From Gammaproteobacteria bacterium (GTDB taxonomy: Bacteria; Pseudomonadota; Gammaproteobacteria; Chromatiales; Chromatiaceae), in the NCBI GenBank assembly GCA_008080925.1, contig VMDJ01000105.1, positions 1 through 6,596 on the forward strand: a stretch of DNA of 6,596 nt. The letters are read 5' to 3'. Both the position numbers and the translations under genes were made by a program. This document shows, piece by piece, positions 6,366-6,596 of this stretch. The number at the start of each line of letters is the position of its first letter. The stretch's first letter is position 1. The notes beneath the pieces were generated by a model. It saw only the letters and a program-made list of their open reading frames with translations. It searched no databases and was not told the DNA's origin.

Positions 6366-6596
6366 TCAGTGACAAATATCGAGGGATTCAACCTCGGCTA
6401 ATGAATTTACGCTTAAAGGATGTGCATCATACCCGCTGAGCTGACGAACGAACTCAACTGCATAATTGGCATGATCCACACACAAGCGCCAACCCTTATC
6501 GTTTTTATAAAGAATCGCTTGCTCGTTTCGGGTGAGATAACACACATCATCCAACACATCGCGTGCCACAACCGAGCCATCAGTTAGTGTGTAAAG
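6366..6596 (-). CDS. C-terminal part of an unrecognised protein (5' end outside window)
   Basis: The minus-strand frame is open from the window edge to a TGA at 6368-6366, giving 76 residues. It begins LYTLTDGSVVARDVLDDV, contains ILYKNDKGWRLCVDHANYAVEF and ends ESLDICH. A GTG at 6569 could serve as a start, but the open frame and natural-looking sequence before it suggest a longer gene. The alternating strand and helix pattern suggests a small alpha/beta domain. There are three cysteines and no transmembrane segment. I do not recognise the family. It lies 15 bases upstream of arsS in the same direction and is probably part of the operon, so a role in arsenic handling is possible but not shown. 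Confidence 0.7.
   Translation of the reverse strand, partial: LYTLTDGSVVARDVLDDVCYLTRNEQAILYKNDKGWRLCVDHANYAVEFVRQLSGYDAHPLSVNSLAEVESLDICH

Noticed and set aside
6348..6368. In-frame TGA between the unknown gene and arsS read as selenocysteine, making a fusion
   Set aside because: The two frames do coincide, but ArsS has its usual N terminus at the ATG at 6350, and I see no reason to read this TGA as other than a stop.

Overview
The window looks like chromosomal DNA of a gammaproteobacterium, probably an aquatic or marine one. The acetyl-CoA synthetase and tautomerase are of ordinary proteobacterial type, base composition is balanced (near 50% GC by eye), and Shine-Dalgarno sequences are canonical. 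Genus cannot be fixed from the sequence alone.

Left part, plus strand (1-2402): the last 22 codons of an unrecognised gene, a short leader with a perfect Shine-Dalgarno, a complete acetyl-CoA synthetase gene (acs), a rho-independent terminator, and a small 4-oxalocrotonate-tautomerase-family gene. A strong hairpin at about 2377-2402 separates these from genes arriving on the opposite strand and probably stops transcription from both sides.

Right part, minus strand (6596 down to 2408): seven genes in one direction with gaps of 15-63 bases or stop/start overlaps, so very probably one operon read towards the shared terminator. In transcription order they are: the 3' end of an unrecognised gene; an ArsS-type radical SAM enzyme of arsenosugar biosynthesis; a family-2 glycosyltransferase (TIGR04283 type); a DUF2064 nucleotide-sugar-transferase-like protein (TIGR04282 type); a free-standing acyl carrier protein; a secreted Sel1-repeat protein; and a secreted protein rich in Asn, Gly and Trp that resembles sulfur-globule or other low-complexity envelope proteins in composition. 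The arsS/GT2 pair overlaps as TGATG and the GT2/DUF2064 pair as TAGTG, which indicates translational coupling.

The middle three genes form the known arsenosugar cassette. ArsS attaches the 5'-deoxyadenosyl group of SAM to methylated arsenic, and the two transferases are thought, from genomic co-occurrence, to act on the resulting nucleoside or sugar. The unusual part is that the same transcription unit appears to continue into a carrier protein and two exported proteins, which could point to a lipid- or envelope-linked end product. That link is inference. The start of the acyl carrier protein gene is also odd: the best ribosome-binding site and ATG lie in a different frame, next to a run of seven T.
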